Shown piece by piece: positions 60,960-64,000 of a stretch of DNA of 64,000 bases. Source of the DNA: Winogradskyella flava (lineage in GTDB: Bacteria; Bacteroidota; Bacteroidia; Flavobacteriales; Flavobacteriaceae). Where the stretch lies: the NCBI RefSeq assembly GCF_014243395.1, contig NZ_JACLCP010000001.1, forward strand, positions 434,001-498,000, written 5' to 3'. The notes beneath the pieces are model-generated. The model did no database searches. It was not told the DNA's origin and worked only from the letters and a program-made list of their open reading frames with translations. Made by a program: the position numbers and the translations under genes. The number at the start of each line of letters is the position of its first letter. Within the stretch, counting starts at the first letter, position 1.

Positions 60960-61068
60960 GTCTTACTCTAACTGACTAATCTACAATTTTATTTTAATTG
61001 TCATTTCCTTAAATTTGATAAGATTCTGTTAATTTAGAGCCTTTAACTGTTAAATACCGTATTAAAAC

Positions 61069-62112
61069 ATGAAAGACCTCAAATATTTAGCGGCTTTTTC
61101 GATTCCGGTAATGGCCGTTTTAGGATTATTCTTTAAGGGTTATTGGGTTTGGGCGACTCCAATTTTTGCCTTTGTCTGTATTCCTGTTTTAGAATTGATT
61201 TTTCCTGTAGATACAGAAAACCTTCAAACCGAAGAAGCTGACAGTAAACTACAGCGCAAGCTCTTTGATTGGTTGTTATACTTGAATTTACCTATAGTCT
61301 TCGGCTTGCTTATCTCTGCGTTAGTCTTGGTTTCAAATGAAACTTTAGCAACTTATGAGTTTATTGGACTCGTCTTTTCCATTGGTATTGTACTTGGTGT
61401 AAACGGTATTAATGTGGCTCATGAGCTTGGCCACAGACAAACCACAAATGAACGTTTTCTTGGTAAGGCCTTGCTTTTGCCCTCGTTTTATATGCACTTT
61501 TATATTGAGCACAATTACGGACATCATTTACATGCCGCGACACCAGAAGATCCTGCTACAGCAAGATATAATCAATCCGTGTACTCCTTTTGGTTCACCT
61601 CAACCATTCGTCAATATTTCAATGCGTGGAACATTCAAAAGAAATTATTGAAGAATAACAATCGATCGTTCTTTTCCATTAAAAACGACATGCTTTGGTA
61701 TAGCATTTTACAGATGGGTTATTTGATTTTAATTGGGTCTGTTTTAGGTACAACGGCTTTACGGTTTGCCTTTCTTGCGGGCATTGTTGGCTTTATTTTA
61801 CTCGAAACAGTGAACTATATCGAGCACTATGGCTTGCTCCGTCTAAAAACCAAATCTGGTCGTTACGAACGTGTTAAGGAAATGCACTCATGGAATTCTA
61901 ATCATGTTATCGGTAGAATCGTATTATATGAGTTAACGCGGCATAGTGATCATCATTACAAATCCTCAAAAAAATATCAGGTTTTAGATTGTCATGATGA
62001 AAGTCCACAAATGCCTTTCGGCTACCCAACTTCTATGGTTTTAGCAATGGTGCCGCCGCTTTGGTTTAAGATTATGAATAAACGCGTACCCAGGGAAATG
62101 GCTCTAAATTAG
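61069..62112 (+). CDS. alkB: Alkane 1-monooxygenase (AlkB-type membrane di-iron hydroxylase)
   Basis: This 347-residue protein has about six membrane helices and the histidine clusters of AlkB: HELGHR (118-123), EHNYGHH (147-153), NYIEHYG (about 246-252) and RHSDHH (about 289-294). All ligands are intact, so hydroxylation of alkyl chains is expected. AlkB-like proteins also act on lipids and are common in marine flavobacteria. The family rubredoxin is not adjacent. It is followed by gltX in the same direction but with a 169-base gap. Confidence 0.9.
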   Translation: MKDLKYLAAFSIPVMAVLGLFFKGYWVWATPIFAFVCIPVLELIFPVDTENLQTEEADSKLQRKLFDWLLYLNLPIVFGLLISALVLVSNETLATYEFIGLVFSIGIVLGVNGINVAHELGHRQTTNERFLGKALLLPSFYMHFYIEHNYGHHLHAATPEDPATARYNQSVYSFWFTSTIRQYFNAWNIQKKLLKNNNRSFFSIKNDMLWYSILQMGYLILIGSVLGTTALRFAFLAGIVGFILLETVNYIEHYGLLRLKTKSGRYERVKEMHSWNSNHVIGRIVLYELTRHSDHHYKSSKKYQVLDCHDESPQMPFGYPTSMVLAMVPPLWFKIMNKRVPREMALN

Positions 62113-62186
62113 TGTGCGATCAAAGTCGCGGTTTACAGTTGGTGAAAACTTCACACTTCTTGCTTCCAACTTCAAGCCTATAATTT

Positions 62187-62194
62187 TATCTTTG
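62187..62194 (+). promoter_or_regulatory. -7 box for gltX
   Basis: TATCTTTG on the plus strand. The nearest TTG (62160-62162) is 24 bases upstream. The transcript leader of about 80 bases would contain the repeat at 62213-62260. Confidence 0.4.
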
Positions 62195-62212
62195 CGCGAG
62201 TTTCTGAAATAA

Positions 62213-62260
62213 TACTTCGATACTTCGACTGCGCTCAGCACAGGCGAGCTCAGTGTGATA
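62213..62260. repeat. Dispersed-repeat-like element in the gltX leader
   Basis: The sequence begins with an exact 8-base tandem, TACTTCGA-TACTTCGA (62213-62228), then CTGCGCTCAGCACAGG and a second GCTCAG copy in CGAGCTCAGTGTGATA. The motif CTTCGACTGCGCTCAG resembles a small intergenic repeat that I recall occurring many times in Bacteroidota genomes. It is GC-rich relative to its surroundings. Recurrence elsewhere cannot be tested from this window. Confidence 0.55.
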
Positions 62261-62281
62261 GTTCAGTTATAAAATTAAATT

Positions 62282-63802
62282 ATGTCAAAAAAAGTACGCG
62301 TGCGTTTTGCGCCAAGTCCTACGGGACCTTTACATATTGGTGGTGTAAGAACTGCTTTATTTAACTATCTATTTGCCAAAAAACATGGCGGCGATTTTGT
62401 GCTAAGGATTGAAGACACTGACCAAAATCGTTATGTTGCAGGTGCTGAAGACTATATTGTAGAGTCATTAAATTGGTGTGGTATTCCATTTGATGAAGGT
62501 CCGGAGAAAAATGAAAAGCTAGGCCCTTACAGACAAAGTGAGCGTAAGCATCTATACAAACAGTACGCAGATCAACTCATTGCTAACGGTAAAGCTTATT
62601 ATGCCTTTGACACTTCTGAACAGCTTGATGCGCACAGAAAAGATCATGAAATCAAAGGCAAAACCTTTATTTATAATTGGCATAATCGCAAAAAAGGACG
62701 TTTAGTGAACTCCTTGGTTTTGTCTGAAGAAGAGACCAAAGCAAAACTAAGTGCTGGTGAGCATTATGTAGTCCGTTTTAAATCGCCACAAGATGAAACT
62801 TTACATTTAAAGGATATTATTCGTGGTGACATCTCAATTGACACTAATGTTTTAGACGATAAAATCCTTTTCAAAAGTGATGGCATGCCGACCTATCATC
62901 TCGCCAATATTGTGGATGATCATTTAATGGAAATCACCCATGTCATTCGCGGTGAGGAATGGTTACCATCTTTGGCACTACACCAATTATTGTACGATGC
63001 TTTTGGTTGGGATGCGCCAGAATTTGCGCATTTACCGCTAATTCTTAAGCCAACAGGAAAAGGAAAACTAAGTAAACGCGATGGTGATAAAATGGGCTTT
63101 CCTGTATTTCCGCTAGAATACAAAGCTCCCGACGGCACCATATCTAGAGGCTACAAGGAAGATGGTTATTTCCCAGAAGCGGTTGTTAATTTTCTGGCTT
63201 TTTTGGGCTGGAACCCAGGAACCGAACAAGAGATTTTCAGTTTAGAAGACTTAATAAAGCATTTCGATTTGGAGCGTGTGAATAAAGCTGGTGCGCGTTT
63301 CGACCCAGACAAGACCAAGTGGTTTAATCATCATTATATGCAACAGCAATTGGATTTGGATTTGGCAAAAGAGTTTCAAGTAAAAAATATATTGCTAGCT
63401 GATGTAGATATCAATTATATCACTTTGGTCGTAGGATTAATTAAGGAGCGTGCAACATTTGTTAGTGATTTTTGGGAATTGAGTCATTTTTTCTTTGTGG
63501 CTCCAATAGATTATGATGAAAAGGCGTCTAAAAAAGCCATTAAAGAAGACACTGCAGATATTCTTAGCAAGGTTGCTGAACTTGTAAATGCAACTGATGA
63601 CTTCACCGTTGAAAATCTTCAAACCAATATTAAAGGTTGGATAACAAGTAATGACATCGGCTTTGGAAAGGTGATGATGCCTTTACGGTTGGCTTTAGTT
63701 GGGGCTTTGCAAGGGCCAGATGTGTTTGATATCATGTTTATGATTGGCAAACGCGAAACCATTAAGCGTATTGAGGCATTGGTTAAAAGCATAGGACATT
63801 AA
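62282..63802 (+). CDS. gltX: Glutamyl-tRNA synthetase
   Basis: This 506-residue class I aminoacyl-tRNA synthetase charges tRNA-Glu. The HIGH-type sequence is SPTGPLHIGG (about 12-21) and the KMSKS-type sequence is GKLSKRDG (about 262-269). LRIEDTDQNR and RGEEWLPSLALHQLLYDAFG are further signatures. Full length with a normal anticodon-binding C-terminus. The start MSKKVRVRFAPSPTG is canonical. Confidence 0.97.
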   Translation: MSKKVRVRFAPSPTGPLHIGGVRTALFNYLFAKKHGGDFVLRIEDTDQNRYVAGAEDYIVESLNWCGIPFDEGPEKNEKLGPYRQSERKHLYKQYADQLIANGKAYYAFDTSEQLDAHRKDHEIKGKTFIYNWHNRKKGRLVNSLVLSEEETKAKLSAGEHYVVRFKSPQDETLHLKDIIRGDISIDTNVLDDKILFKSDGMPTYHLANIVDDHLMEITHVIRGEEWLPSLALHQLLYDAFGWDAPEFAHLPLILKPTGKGKLSKRDGDKMGFPVFPLEYKAPDGTISRGYKEDGYFPEAVVNFLAFLGWNPGTEQEIFSLEDLIKHFDLERVNKAGARFDPDKTKWFNHHYMQQQLDLDLAKEFQVKNILLADVDINYITLVVGLIKERATFVSDFWELSHFFFVAPIDYDEKASKKAIKEDTADILSKVAELVNATDDFTVENLQTNIKGWITSNDIGFGKVMMPLRLALVGALQGPDVFDIMFMIGKRETIKRIEALVKSIGH

Positions 63803-63832
63803 ACAAATTCAGATTGTGCGCTTTTTTAATTC

Positions 63833-64000
63833 CTAAAAGGTCAATATCGCTGAAAGCACCAATAAAGACTGATTGCCCTCGAACCGGTCGGCATTGTTGA
63901 GATTAAAATCGTTGTCATTTAATTTTCCTAGTATATTCGTAAAGCCATAAATATACTGAGCCCTTAACTGAAATGCATTAATACCCGCCGAAAGACCTAC
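63833..64000 (-). CDS. C-terminus of an outer-membrane beta-barrel protein (cut by window edge)
   Basis: The minus-strand frame from 64000 to the TAG at 63833-63835 gives 55 residues. It has amphipathic beta-strand pairs, LSAGINAFQLRAQYIYGFTN and GNQSLLVLSAILTF, and ends in Phe, the terminal signal of many outer-membrane barrels. The short acidic loop NDNDFNLNNADRF fits an extracellular loop. It resembles PorT/OmpA-barrel-like proteins of Bacteroidota. The start is outside the window. It is convergent with gltX, about 30 bases away. Confidence 0.7.
   Translation of the reverse strand, partial: VGLSAGINAFQLRAQYIYGFTNILGKLNDNDFNLNNADRFEGNQSLLVLSAILTF

Overview
The window looks like chromosome of a marine Flavobacteriaceae bacterium (Bacteroidota). 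The base composition is AT-rich. Promoters follow the Bacteroidota form (TTG or TTTG, then about 18-21 bases, then TAnnTTTG), and Shine-Dalgarno sites are mostly absent. Several genes belong to families typical of this group: the gliding/type IX secretion lipoprotein PorW/SprE, DUF4254, DUF4837, DUF4175, DUF5687 and DUF6427-type proteins. No rRNA, tRNA, transposon, prophage or CRISPR array was seen. No gene-free stretch exceeds 300 bases; the longest is 35005-35283. The family-level genus guess is inference.

Layout. (1) 1-5.8 kb, minus strand: F-type ATP synthase operon in the order bactofilin, atpZ, small membrane protein, atpB, atpE, atpF, atpH, atpA, atpG (cut by the window edge), directly downstream of porW/sprE (5.8-8.4 kb). 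(2) 8.6-12.7 kb, minus: a PadR regulator, two related membrane proteins with an N-terminal helical signalling-like domain, and a two-gene ABC exporter, ending in a clear terminator. A palindrome overlaps the PadR promoter. (3) 12.7-18.7 kb: flavin/2Fe-2S reductase, glycosyltransferase family 9 plus DUF4254, upp, two small flavobacterial membrane proteins, purD. (4) 18.8-47.8 kb: a large surface-polysaccharide region. It contains a CapK-like AMP-ligase, glycosyltransferases, an initiating sugar-phosphate transferase, a hexapeptide acyltransferase, a radical SAM protein, an esterase, two Wzy/ligase-like membrane proteins, a Wzx-like flippase, CDP-glycerol chemistry (cytidylyltransferase plus glycerophosphotransferase), a wbpS/asnB-type amidotransferase, PAPS synthesis and recycling (cysN, cysD, cysC, cysQ), the dTDP-L-rhamnose genes (rfbBACD), a Wzz-like protein, and an upstream trio of M23 peptidase, GH3-family enzyme and a protein with a nucleoside-phosphorylase-like C-terminus. 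(5) 47.9-64 kb: housekeeping genes (tatA, a DUF4837 lipoprotein, a LysM transglycosylase, pgk, holB, a Skp-like protein, a methyltransferase, mnmG, ybeY, a giant DUF4175 protein, alkB, gltX) and the end of an outer-membrane barrel gene.

How the parts fit. The polysaccharide region reads as a Wzx/Wzy pathway making a rhamnose-containing, probably glycerol-phosphate-decorated and possibly sulfated polymer. PAPS supply, PAP removal and dTDP-rhamnose supply sit in one tightly packed operon. The most striking non-coding signal is a pair of identical perfect 16-base palindromes of the parS type that flank mnmG (54991-55006 and 56900-56915). They suggest that this end of the window lies in the chromosome-segregation, origin-proximal domain. 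Other points worth attention are heptad-phased repeats between atpA and atpG, a stem-loop between atpE and atpF, the PadR operator, several genes whose start codon lies only 4-5 bases after the -7 box (apparently leaderless), and the phosphorylase-like domain at 43.7-45.4 kb.
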